Shown piece by piece: positions 8,694 to 17,302 of a stretch of DNA of 34,696 nucleotides; positions within the stretch are counted from its first letter, which is position 1; the number at the start of each line of letters is the position of its first letter. Both the position numbers and the translations under genes were made by a program. Source of the DNA: Alphaproteobacteria bacterium (GTDB taxonomy: Bacteria > Pseudomonadota > Alphaproteobacteria > Parvibaculales > Parvibaculaceae). The stretch spans positions 1 through 34,696 of the forward strand of contig JAJFGY010000108.1 of NCBI GenBank assembly GCA_021775935.1, read 5' to 3'. Below the pieces are notes generated by a model, which ran no database searches, was not told the DNA's origin, and worked only from the letters and a program-made list of their open reading frames with translations.

Positions 8694-9182
8694 AACGCTT
8701 AGTCCCCCGACCTGCGCACACCACACCCCACGTTGCCTCCAATTGACGACCCGCCAGGCCCATCGCTCAGCAGAAATAGTAGGGTGTAGATATCCTATGG
8801 TGAAATTTCTAATTCTAAGGATTATATATTAGACACCGCGTCATCACAATCGCAGGCGCAGTTTTTCCCGATCACCCGCAACCCTTTTAGAAACAGGGGT
8901 TCGTCTCATCTCTATGGAACAATACTTGTTTCTTGTGTAATCGTAAGATCATGCATCTTTCGCATAGGTATCAATCGCAGGATGCACTCCAAACAACTGA
9001 TGGAAAGAAAACCATCGCCTGAATGCGAGGGACAGCACACCAAGAGGAGGGCCCGGCGACAGACGCGATACTCAACACATCTGATACGCAGAGTATCGCT
9101 GAGCCAGGCAGCGGTATTCCAGCAAGCCTTCTCTACCTACTGTCGAGGCTGTCTGCTATAAACGCGCCACACGCGCGTCCAG

Positions 9183-9259
9183 GGCCCCGTAGCTCAGTAG
9201 GATAGAGCATCAGATTCCTAATCTGAGGGTCGGTGGTTCGAATCCACCCGGGGTCACCA
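9183..9259 (+). tRNA. tRNA-Arg (anticodon CCT), CCA encoded
   Basis: Cloverleaf read by eye: acceptor GGCCCCG/CGGGGTC, anticodon arm TCAGA-TTCCTAA-TCTGA, T arm GGTGG-TTCGAAT-CCACC, discriminator A plus CCA. Confidence 0.95.
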
Positions 9260-9293
9260 CGCGCAAAACCGCCAGCAAACAATTGAGACCCGT

Positions 9294-9310
9294 GCGAGAC
9301 GTCGCTTTTT
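9294..9310 (+). terminator. Possible weak terminator downstream of tRNA-Arg
   Basis: GCGA-GACG-TCGC short stem followed by TTTTT. Confidence 0.35.
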
Positions 9311-9508
9311 CGAGTGCAATATCTGATGCGCTTTTACTTTCGCGCCCAACGTTCATCCTATCGAGCAAATCGCATCAGCGACTTCATGTCGCAGGAGCTA
9401 CAGCGTTGAAAAAGAGCAGCACCTGAATTTTCTGCTTACGCGCCAAGTAATTGGTCACCCCTGGCCACGCTTCTAACCTCTCTGACAAACAACCTGAGAG
9501 GACCGACG

Positions 9509-9934
9509 ATGGACATGTTCAACGATATGAACGCGCAGATCGCGCAATTCCCAACCTGGCTGCAATACTGGCTTACCTGGATGCAGACCGTGCTTATCCT
9601 GCTGCCATTTCTCTTCATCATGAGACGCGAAGCCCAGGCCCTCATTGCCGCACAGGTGTTGAACTTCGCACTCGGCTTCTATGTCTATGCGGCCCAAGGC
9701 TACATGATCACAAAGCTTTTCGGGCTGGGGCACATATTCTGGGCCGTCGCATTTGTCTACATCATCCATCGGATAGCGACAGGCAAGGCTGAGACCCAGG
9801 ACCGCCCCTATTTCCGCGCCTGGTTGTACACCGCCAGTGTCACCCTCGCCATCTCACTTGTGTTCGACGCATATGACCTCATTCAATATGCGGGCGGCAT
9901 GCGTGACCCAATGGTTGAGTATTACGCGCGCTAA
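9509..9934 (+). CDS. Hypothetical integral membrane protein (about four TM segments)
   Basis: 141 aa hydrophobic protein (WMQTVLILLPFLFIM, AQVLNFALGFYVYA, LFGLGHIFWAVAFVYIIH, LYTASVTLAISLVFDAY); plausible AG-rich RBS (gagagga) upstream. Confidence 0.75.
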   Translation: MDMFNDMNAQIAQFPTWLQYWLTWMQTVLILLPFLFIMRREAQALIAAQVLNFALGFYVYAAQGYMITKLFGLGHIFWAVAFVYIIHRIATGKAETQDRPYFRAWLYTASVTLAISLVFDAYDLIQYAGGMRDPMVEYYAR

Positions 9935-9973
9935 TTCGGTGATGGGGTGCCATGCTGGGCACCCCTTACTTTC

Positions 9974-10597
9974 CTAGGCCGCCTGCGCATAGCTTTCGCG
10001 GGTCGTCATGCGCCCAATCCAGGCACCAACATTCACTTTGCCTTCCAGAAGGCCCTGCCCTTCTGGCGCGAGCGGGAGAAAACTCAACACTGTGGCGCAG
10101 AAGAAGTCTGCAAGCGAAAGAGACCCCGCCAGATAGTCCTGACCTTCAAGCTCCGCCTCAATCACATCAATCACACGGGCAATTTCTGGCAGGGAGCGGG
10201 CGATCAGCTCCTCATTTGCCGCGCCACCATTCATGGGGGCCACGACACGCTCCATGATCAGGCCGGTAATTGCCGCCGGATAGACATAAGCATCGGAAAT
10301 GCAGATCCATTTTCGCATCTGTGCCCGCGCGACGGGATCTGTCGGCTGCAGGGCCGGTCCGTCAAAAACCTCATCGACATATTGAGCAATCGCCGCTGTC
10401 TCATAGAGGTGGACCTCACCATGCTGAAAGGCCGGCACTTTAGCGAAGGGGTGAAATGCCTCTCTGTAGATTGCATCCGGCAAGCTGGCAAACTCGACTT
10501 TGTTGAGATCATAGTCGACGCCTTTTTCAGCCAGAATGAGGCGGGCAGTCTTGCCATAGCTGGAGAGGTCGGTCGTCGTGAGAATGGGTTTGGTCAT
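9974..10597 (-). CDS. Glutathione S-transferase family protein
   Basis: MTKPILTTTDLSSYGKTARLILAEKGVDYDLNKVEF...FAKVPAFQHGEVHLYETAAIAQYVDEVF; GST N- and C-terminal domains. Start placed at 10597. Confidence 0.9.
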   Translation of the reverse strand: MTKPILTTTDLSSYGKTARLILAEKGVDYDLNKVEFASLPDAIYREAFHPFAKVPAFQHGEVHLYETAAIAQYVDEVFDGPALQPTDPVARAQMRKWICISDAYVYPAAITGLIMERVVAPMNGGAANEELIARSLPEIARVIDVIEAELEGQDYLAGSLSLADFFCATVLSFLPLAPEGQGLLEGKVNVGAWIGRMTTRESYAQAA

Positions 10598-10782
10598 GGG
10601 AACTCCATCATGAAGTGTGGTTAAGACCACAACCCTTCCAAACCCGGCACTGCCCGCCAATTCTGCCGGAGGTAAGAGGGACCACATGCAATGGCCCCAA
10701 TGCCGCCGTCTGCATTGGCTCCTCTCTTGACCCAAGAGCTTCTTAAGTCTCCTAAGACCAAAATGAAAGGTGGCAAAACCCC

Positions 10783-11598
10783 ATGCACACAGCACATACA
10801 CAGACCTCAGTCGGTGTCCTGCTCAAGGAATGGCGGTCCGCGAGAGGACTAAGCCAATTGGCTTTGGCCTGCGACGCAGACATCTCGCCCCGGCACCTCA
10901 GCTTTGTTGAAACCGGGCGGGCCCAACCAAGTCGCGAGATGGTGTTGACGCTTGCCGAGACCCTGGATGTGCCGCTGCGCGAACAAAACGCGCTGTTGAT
11001 CGCAGCAGGTTTCCCAGCCGCATTCACAGAGTCAGATTATGACGGTCCGGAAATGAGCGAGATCCGTAATCTGGTTGGGCTGATGCTCGCGGCAAACGAG
11101 CCCTATTGCGCCGCGGCCATAGACCGGCATTGGAATATTCTGGACGCAAACAAATCCTATTGGGTTGCAACGGGCGGCGAGATCGGTCCAGGTACCACAA
11201 GACCCAATCTCTTAAAGCGCATGTTTGCGCCGGGTGGCTTTCGTGACTTTGTCACCAATTGGGATGATGTCGCCTACCCCATTGTGCAGCGCCTGCATCG
11301 GGAAGCCATAGCAGAACTCAGTCGAAACGAAACAACAACCAAAACCCTGCTTGACGAGCTGATGCAAACCTATGATTTGCCTCAACACTGGAAACTTGTC
11401 GACATCGGCGCACATCAGCCACCTCTCGTCCCGGTCTCCCTGATGATCGGCGACAAAGCCATTGAACTCGTGACAACCGTCACGACGCTAGGCACCCCGC
11501 AGGACGTGACATTGCAGGAAATCCGGATCGAAACATTTTTGCCTGCCGATGCAGAAAGCCGACAACACTGGCTGGACCTTTTCGGGACGGTTTTATGA
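10783..11598 (+). CDS. XRE-family HTH regulator with MmyB-like ligand-binding domain
   Basis: VGVLLKEWRSARGLSQLALACDADISPRHLSFVETGRAQPSREMVLTLAETLDVPLREQNALLIAAGF; C-terminal RHWNILDANKSYW...PNLLKRMFAPGGFRDFVTNW typical of the MmyB-like LBD. Confidence 0.92.
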   Translation: MHTAHTQTSVGVLLKEWRSARGLSQLALACDADISPRHLSFVETGRAQPSREMVLTLAETLDVPLREQNALLIAAGFPAAFTESDYDGPEMSEIRNLVGLMLAANEPYCAAAIDRHWNILDANKSYWVATGGEIGPGTTRPNLLKRMFAPGGFRDFVTNWDDVAYPIVQRLHREAIAELSRNETTTKTLLDELMQTYDLPQHWKLVDIGAHQPPLVPVSLMIGDKAIELVTTVTTLGTPQDVTLQEIRIETFLPADAESRQHWLDLFGTVL

Positions 11599-11685
11599 GG
11601 CACCTTGCTTACCTGCGAGGGAATTGATCGCGCCGCAGCCACAAGCGATCTTTGGGCAACAGACCCCGCACAAGGAGAGCCTAGA

Positions 11686-12120
11686 ATGTTTTTGACAGAC
11701 GCATGGAAAAGCGACGCTGCCTTCAATCCCGAAAGCCGCCTTTTAAGGCGCTTCCTTTTGGGCAACGCCACTTTCTCTATTGTCACGGGCACGCTCTCAC
11801 TGGTCGATGCCGCGCCGCTCACACAAGCCTTTGGTATTCCAGACCCGACATTTCTGCCCGTCTTGGGTGTTCAACTCCTGGCATTCGCTGCTGCGATTAT
11901 CTGGATCGCTACACGCCAGGAAATTTCGACCAAACTGGCCTGGATCATTATCGTTCTTGATATCGGATGGGTACTTGGATCGATCGCTCTCTTGCCCCTC
12001 GTGTCAGGCATGTTGACCGCTGCCGGGGTTACCACGATGGTTCTCATCGCCATTGGCGTGGCGACTTTTGCAAGCGGGCAGATTGCCGGTGTCCGGCGTT
12101 TGAGCAACCAGTCCGTCTGA
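11686..12120 (+). CDS. Hypothetical membrane protein
   Basis: About four hydrophobic segments; ATG at 11686 behind aaggagag RBS. Confidence 0.8.
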   Translation: MFLTDAWKSDAAFNPESRLLRRFLLGNATFSIVTGTLSLVDAAPLTQAFGIPDPTFLPVLGVQLLAFAAAIIWIATRQEISTKLAWIIIVLDIGWVLGSIALLPLVSGMLTAAGVTTMVLIAIGVATFASGQIAGVRRLSNQSV

Positions 12121-12292
12121 TCAGAATGCACCAGATAAAACGAATATTTCCGGAGACTTAATCCGGGGGCAAACTATCGAATAGGTAGGAAAATGGTAGT
12201 AATCACCGAATAGACTGTCGCTCGGTTAGGGGCATCCAAAACTCGGGTACTCGCGTTACCAGCACGACGTTCACTTCGGAGACATTGCGACA

Positions 12293-12730
12293 ATGTCCAT
12301 ATTCCAGCTTCTGTACACATCGACCGCGCAATCGGACTCATCGAAAGCCGAACTGGATTCAATTTTGGAAGCAGCCCAGCGCAATAATGCAAAGGCCAAC
12401 GTCACAGGCTTTCTGATATTCGATGGTGTAAACTTTATTCAGCTACTCGAAGGTGCTGAGCGAGATGTGCGGCGCATTTATCAGACGATATTGGAGGACA
12501 AGCGGCACACATCAGTCGAACCGCTTCTTCAGGAAAGCAAGGCAGCCCGCAGCCTGTCAAACTGGGCGATGGCTTATACACAGATAGACAAAGATGGGCT
12601 TCGGCAATCAGGCGGGTCGATGAATGCATCCTACGCGTTGGAATTAGCCAGCATGCTCAAGCAGAATGCGACCCCGATGCGTCTTATCATTTCAGAGTTT
12701 TTGTCCGCTGCCTTCGCCAAAAGCAAATAG
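12293..12730 (+). CDS. BLUF domain blue-light photoreceptor (stand-alone, short)
   Basis: FQLLYTSTA...ILEAAQRNNAKANVTGFLIFDGVNFIQLLEGAERDVRRIYQTILEDKRHTSV...SNWAMAY: BLUF signature with the conserved Tyr, Asn and Gln in place. Confidence 0.93.
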   Translation: MSIFQLLYTSTAQSDSSKAELDSILEAAQRNNAKANVTGFLIFDGVNFIQLLEGAERDVRRIYQTILEDKRHTSVEPLLQESKAARSLSNWAMAYTQIDKDGLRQSGGSMNASYALELASMLKQNATPMRLIISEFLSAAFAKSK

Positions 12731-12817
12731 CCCAACAAGAGACCGAGTTCTCCATCACTGGACAGCGATGTGGGCAGATTGGAATGGTCAGACCCACATC
12801 CAGGCCTGACCGCACTG

Positions 12818-13522
12818 TTAGGGCACCATGTCGAACAGCAACACGTGTGCATCTTCTGCAGCATCCAACGACAGAACCTCTTCATTGCTCACGGCCAACC
12901 CGTCACCGACGCCAAGAGTTTCACCCGCAATCACGACACTGCCCGTGATGATCTGCAGCCACAAAAGCCGCCCTGGTTCGACTTTATGAGAGAAGCTCTC
13001 GTCGGCTGCAAAGCGACCGGCATAAAGATCAGCGTCTTGTCCGATCTGGAGCGAACCTTTGCGCCCATCTCCGCTTGCCACAAGGGTGAAGCCCCTAGAA
13101 GCGGTACCTTTTTCAAAGAAGCGCTTTTGATCATAGGAAGGCGCACCACCATCGGTGCGGGGCATGACCCAAATCTGTAGCAGGTGAACCGGCTCATCAG
13201 ACGATGCATTATATTCGCTGTGGCGAATGCCACTCCCAGCAGACATGCGCTGCACTTCACCGGGTCGAATAACCGATCCCGTGCCAAGCGAGTCCTTATG
13301 TTCCAAAGCGCCCTCAAGAACATAGGTGATAATCTCCATGTTCTGATGCCCGTGAGTATCGAAACCAGCGCCCGGGCGAATCCAATCTTCATTGATCACC
13401 CGCAACGGACCAAAACCCATATGGTCTGGATCGTAATATTGTCCGAATGAAAATGTGTGGTTCGACGTAAGCCAGCCGATGTTTGCATTCCCGCGATCAC
13501 CTGATTTTCTGATCTTCATCAT
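12818..13522 (-). CDS. Pirin family protein (bicupin)
   Basis: FGQYYDPDHMGFGPLRVINEDWIRPGAGFDTHGHQNMEIITYVLEGALEHKDSLGTGSVIRPGEVQRMSAGSGIRHSEYN. Confidence 0.95.
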   Translation of the reverse strand: MMKIRKSGDRGNANIGWLTSNHTFSFGQYYDPDHMGFGPLRVINEDWIRPGAGFDTHGHQNMEIITYVLEGALEHKDSLGTGSVIRPGEVQRMSAGSGIRHSEYNASSDEPVHLLQIWVMPRTDGGAPSYDQKRFFEKGTASRGFTLVASGDGRKGSLQIGQDADLYAGRFAADESFSHKVEPGRLLWLQIITGSVVIAGETLGVGDGLAVSNEEVLSLDAAEDAHVLLFDMVP

Positions 13523-13565
13523 GCGACTATCTCCTCTGTAAAACAGCGTGCCACACAAGATAATC

Positions 13566-13623
13566 GTCCCGATTAATTTTACTATCTCCTACAAAATAGA
13601 CATAATGTCTCTTTAATCGGGAC
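13566..13623. promoter_or_regulatory. Putative LysR-type operator region between pirin and LysR genes
   Basis: Perfect 11-bp inverted repeat GTCCCGATTAA (13566-13576) / TTAATCGGGAC (13613-13623) flanking the palindrome AGACAT-A-ATGTCT (13598-13610) in the divergent intergenic region. Confidence 0.65.
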
Positions 13624-13635
13624 AATAAGAAGCTG

Positions 13636-14547
13636 ATGGACAAGTTTGCAGCGATTACGGCGTTCACCTGTGTTGTGGAGGAAAATGGCTTTGCCGCCGC
13701 GGCGCGCCACATGGGTCTGTCGCGCTCCCAGGTCAACAAAGCAGTGATCAATCTGGAAGATCAGCTCGGTATTCAACTGCTCGTCCGAACCACCCGGCAC
13801 GTGTCGCCAACACCAAGCGGACGCGCTTTCTATGAAAAATGCCGCGCGATACTCGACGATCTGACCGAGGCGGAGCGCAGCGTCAAAGACAGTGGCGATA
13901 CTCCAGCAGGTACACTGAAGATCAACGCACCCCTTTCCTTCGGTGTGCGCCATTTTAGTCCAGCCCTTATCGACTTTATGAAGCGCTACCCAGACATCAC
14001 AACCGAGCTGGACTTAAGCGACAGGTTCGTCGATCCGGTGACCGACGGCTATGACATGACAATCCGCATCGGCGTGCCTCAGCCTATGCCTTCCCTTATC
14101 GATCATGAAATTGTTGAAATGAAACGCGTTCTGTGCGCAGCGCCTTCCTATGTAAAGGAGCAGGGCGCGCCGGAAACACCAGAAGAGCTCGCAACTTTCT
14201 CCTGCCTTCACTATGGCAACCTGGCCACTGGCAACACCTGGCCGCTCGCGCATGACGGCATCTCAAAGAATGTGCGAATAAATGGCACGCTCTGTTCCAA
14301 CAATGGTGATGTGTTACGCGATGGCGCTGTCGCCGGTCTGGGGATCGCACTCCTGCCCACATTCATTGTCGGAAAAGAACTTCAGGCAGGCCAGCTGGTG
14401 ACCGTCCTACCCGACTGGAAACCAACAACGCTTCAGCTCTGCCTTCTCTACCCACCGAACCGGCATCTCGCTGCGAGGGTCCGACTGCTCGTCGAGTTCA
14501 TGTACGAACGGTTCGGCGGACAACCCTATTGGGATCTCGTCAAATAG
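13636..14547 (+). CDS. LysR family transcriptional regulator
   Basis: MDKFAAITAFTCVVEENGFAAAARHMGLSRSQVNKAVINLEDQLGIQLLVRTTRHVSPTPSGRAFYEKC wHTH; LysR substrate-binding domain follows. Divergent from pirin. Confidence 0.95.
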   Translation: MDKFAAITAFTCVVEENGFAAAARHMGLSRSQVNKAVINLEDQLGIQLLVRTTRHVSPTPSGRAFYEKCRAILDDLTEAERSVKDSGDTPAGTLKINAPLSFGVRHFSPALIDFMKRYPDITTELDLSDRFVDPVTDGYDMTIRIGVPQPMPSLIDHEIVEMKRVLCAAPSYVKEQGAPETPEELATFSCLHYGNLATGNTWPLAHDGISKNVRINGTLCSNNGDVLRDGAVAGLGIALLPTFIVGKELQAGQLVTVLPDWKPTTLQLCLLYPPNRHLAARVRLLVEFMYERFGGQPYWDLVK

Positions 14548-14611
14548 TCCGCTACTGGACTTTCCTGCCAATGAGACATTTGCTAAGTTTTACTAAAGGA
14601 CGGGGGATTAC

Positions 14612-15307
14612 ATGGCGGTATTGATGAGGGGACTTGTCGGATCTGCGTTCGCGATCGGGCTCTACATCATCTTGCTGTTTGCACCGACCTGGTACTTAAC
14701 AGGTGGATTTGATTGGCCACGGGCCTGGGAATTCATTCTGCTCCTCATTCCCCTCTATTTTGTCGCGACAATCTGGCTGGCCTGGACGGACCCCGATTTG
14801 CTACGAGGCAGAACATCATTAGCAGGCAAACAGCCCTTCGCAGACAAGATCGCAACCGGCCTCCTAGCCCTGTTTATTCTCGGCTGGTTTATCCTCATCC
14901 CCTGGGACGTGCATGAGCTCCACCTGCTCCCAACATTGCCGGACGCACTCGGCTATTGGGGCGGCATCGCCATTTTCCTGGGCGGGGCCATACTCGTCTG
15001 GAGCACCATGCGGACCAACACATTCGCCGCCAACATTGTGAAAACCCATGACCGCGAGCAATATGTGGTCGACACCGGACCCTACGCTCGGGTGCGCCAT
15101 CCCATGTATACGAGCTTCATTCTGTTCTTCGTTGGAATTGGGTTATTCTTAGAGTCCACCACAGCCACCCTAATTGCCCTGCCTGGCGTCCTTATTTTCT
15201 TCCTGCCACGCATCTTGATCGAAGAACGACAACTGAAGCGAGACCTGGACGGCTATGCAGACTACATGTCCCGCGTTCGCACGCGGGTAATCCCCGGTCT
15301 TTTCTAG
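14612..15307 (+). CDS. Isoprenylcysteine carboxylmethyltransferase (ICMT/PEMT)-like membrane methyltransferase
   Basis: Multi-TM protein with VDTGPYARVRHPMYTSFILFFVGIGLFLES...IEERQLKRDLDGYADYMSRVRTRVIPGLF. Confidence 0.88.
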   Translation: MAVLMRGLVGSAFAIGLYIILLFAPTWYLTGGFDWPRAWEFILLLIPLYFVATIWLAWTDPDLLRGRTSLAGKQPFADKIATGLLALFILGWFILIPWDVHELHLLPTLPDALGYWGGIAIFLGGAILVWSTMRTNTFAANIVKTHDREQYVVDTGPYARVRHPMYTSFILFFVGIGLFLESTTATLIALPGVLIFFLPRILIEERQLKRDLDGYADYMSRVRTRVIPGLF

Positions 15308-15359
15308 GTCAGACATCTTCAAGGTTTCCCAAGTCCACAGGGCTTGATATGACAGGCGC

Positions 15360-16310
15360 ATGGGAACGGCCAAACATATCCTGATCATCAAGCATGGCGC
15401 CTTTGGCGACGTCATGCAGTGTGAAGGCGCGCTACATGATATTCGCGCGCACCATCCAGATGATCAGATCACCGTGCTGACAGAGCCGGCCTACGCCAAA
15501 ATCATGCAGCGCTGCCCCTGGATCGATCAGGTTGTGCGCGATCCACGCGCGCCGCGCTGGCGGCTGGACAAAATGTGGGCCCTAAAAAAACAACTTCAGG
15601 CCCTCAAAATCGACCGGGTCTACGATCTGCAGAATTCATCTCGAACTGCCGATTATTTCAAATGGATGCTGTCGAACGCGCAATGGTCCGGCACCGCACC
15701 AGGGTGTTCTCATCCCCACAAAGCGGCAGACCCCAAATCCATTCATAGCCTGAAGCGCCTTGAAGGACAGCTCCACGATGCAGGCCTTACCTGCTCTCAT
15801 ACACGCCACCCCGATGTCAGTTGGATGGCAAGCGATGTCAGCGCACTTTTGGCAGACGCAAACCTAAAGCCAGGCTTTATCCTTTTGGTCCCTGGTTCCT
15901 CCGCGTCTCTCCCCCACAAACGCTGGCCATTTTATGGGGAGCTTGCGAAGCGTTTCATCGCCGATGGGCGTCAGGTTGCGACAGTCCCCGGCCCGGAAGA
16001 GAGGGAGCTTTGCACAACAATTCCCGGCACCACGTTAACCGGCGGATCCTTTTTGGGATGGTTTGACCTGGCAGGCGTTGTGGCAAGCGCGGGCTTTGTC
16101 GTCGGGAATGACACCGGTCCCTCGCACCTGGCAGCCCACATGGGAAAGCCAGGCCTTGCCCTTTTTGGTTCTCACACAAGCGTAGAGAAAACCGGCATCA
16201 AGACTGACTCGTTTGACGCAATTGAAGTTGCCGACCTAAACCAGCTCAGCGTAGAGGATGTCTATCAGGCAGCGAAGGTCCGCCTCAGCACTCACTCAAA
16301 CTCGGTGTAG
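15360..16310 (+). CDS. Glycosyltransferase family 9 (heptosyltransferase-like)
   Basis: ILIIKHGAFGDVMQCEGALHDIRAHHPDDQITVLTEPAY...LVPGSSASLPHKRWP...VVGNDTGPSHLAAHMGKPGLALFG. Confidence 0.92.
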   Translation: MGTAKHILIIKHGAFGDVMQCEGALHDIRAHHPDDQITVLTEPAYAKIMQRCPWIDQVVRDPRAPRWRLDKMWALKKQLQALKIDRVYDLQNSSRTADYFKWMLSNAQWSGTAPGCSHPHKAADPKSIHSLKRLEGQLHDAGLTCSHTRHPDVSWMASDVSALLADANLKPGFILLVPGSSASLPHKRWPFYGELAKRFIADGRQVATVPGPEERELCTTIPGTTLTGGSFLGWFDLAGVVASAGFVVGNDTGPSHLAAHMGKPGLALFGSHTSVEKTGIKTDSFDAIEVADLNQLSVEDVYQAAKVRLSTHSNSV

Positions 16311-16693
16311 GATTTTTCTTCGACAACCGTGGCACCCGTCGCAAGATTAATGTCTTTCTTCAGTGCTGCCCGCTTGTCATTGGTGACATAGACCGCACGC
16401 GCGAGAGCAACAAACTTCTCTCCGAAGTCCTTGTCCCGCTCGCACTCACGAATATCATCTTCGATCACCCAGAGAGCCTCGTTGACCTCTTTCAAGGCTG
16501 CAGTGAGCTTTTGCAATTCAGCGGTGTCTTCCAGAGCGCCATCCCGCGCAGCGCTCAACACATCGAGCTCATAGCGCACATTCTTAAGCTTGCCTTCGTC
16601 GCTCATCCGCTCAGATTTGATATTGAGAATCGTGATTTTGTCGATCAGCTCGCCAGCGCCAACTTCAATCATGATGGGTTGCGTATCAGCCAT
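16292..16693 (-). CDS. DUF6165-like protein
   Basis: MADTQPIMIEVGAGELIDKITILNIKSERMSDEGKLKNVRYEL... matches my memory of the DUF6165 family. Start placed at 16693. Confidence 0.75.
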   Translation of the reverse strand: MADTQPIMIEVGAGELIDKITILNIKSERMSDEGKLKNVRYELDVLSAARDGALEDTAELQKLTAALKEVNEALWVIEDDIRECERDKDFGEKFVALARAVYVTNDKRAALKKDINLATGATVVEEKSYTEFE

Positions 16694-16912
16694 GGAATTC
16701 TCGCTTGTGCCAAAGAACAGGATTGTCTCAGAAGGCGGCTTTATAAAGGAACTTAGGTGCAGGGCCCAGCCCTTATATCTCTTGCCGATATCAGGCATTT
16801 CAGAGCAGCGGCGGACGTGCAAAAATACCGCCAAACAGGTCTGATCTGCCAGGTGCCTGATCTGAGGCGTTTGGCATGAGAGCTCGGTATGAGCCGGTGA
16901 CGAGGAGTGTCA

Positions 16913-17254
16913 ATGTTAGGGGAAACCAAGATCCTTCCTTGGGTCCGCAGACTACTGGAAGAACGCAGGAGCCACATGCGCGCAAGCCAACCCTGGCTCC
17001 GGGTCGAAACTGACGGCTTTGCCTACATCGTGCGGGATTGGTCGGCAGGCGGCACGGCCATCGATCATTTTCACTATACCGGACACATTGGCGGTCTTGT
17101 GTCCGGCAAAGTCGGCTGGTCTGCGGCGGAGGCCTTAACCCCCTTCCGTGCCGACATTGTGCGCAGAAGCGCAGATGGCGCCACAATTCTAAGATGGCTC
17201 GACATTGACCCCACGCTCTTGGCTGAGCTCGATCACATCGCCCGCCACCGTTGA
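16913..17254 (+). CDS. Hypothetical protein (possibly PilZ-like)
   Basis: RBS gaggag with ATG at 16913; YIVRDWSAGGTAI...FRADIVRRSADG weakly resembles the PilZ core. Confidence 0.6.
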   Translation: MLGETKILPWVRRLLEERRSHMRASQPWLRVETDGFAYIVRDWSAGGTAIDHFHYTGHIGGLVSGKVGWSAAEALTPFRADIVRRSADGATILRWLDIDPTLLAELDHIARHR

Positions 17255-17302
17255 AACGAAACAACCCACCAAATTCACACCGCTGTCGGGGAGGACAGAA
17301 CA

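Noticed and set aside
8877-8910. AACCC...GGGGTT hairpin in the long intergenic region upstream of the response regulator
   Set aside because: Only about 5 bp of stem and no associated promoter or T tract.
9023-9205. 60-aa plus-strand ORF running into tRNA-Arg
   Set aside because: Overlaps the tRNA, has no domain and no convincing RBS.
9183-9800. tRNA-Arg as a genomic-island attachment site
   Set aside because: No integrase, no visible direct repeat of the tRNA 3' end, and downstream genes look like ordinary chromosomal genes.
9947-10624. 225-aa plus-strand ORF
   Set aside because: Antisense to a clear GST gene.
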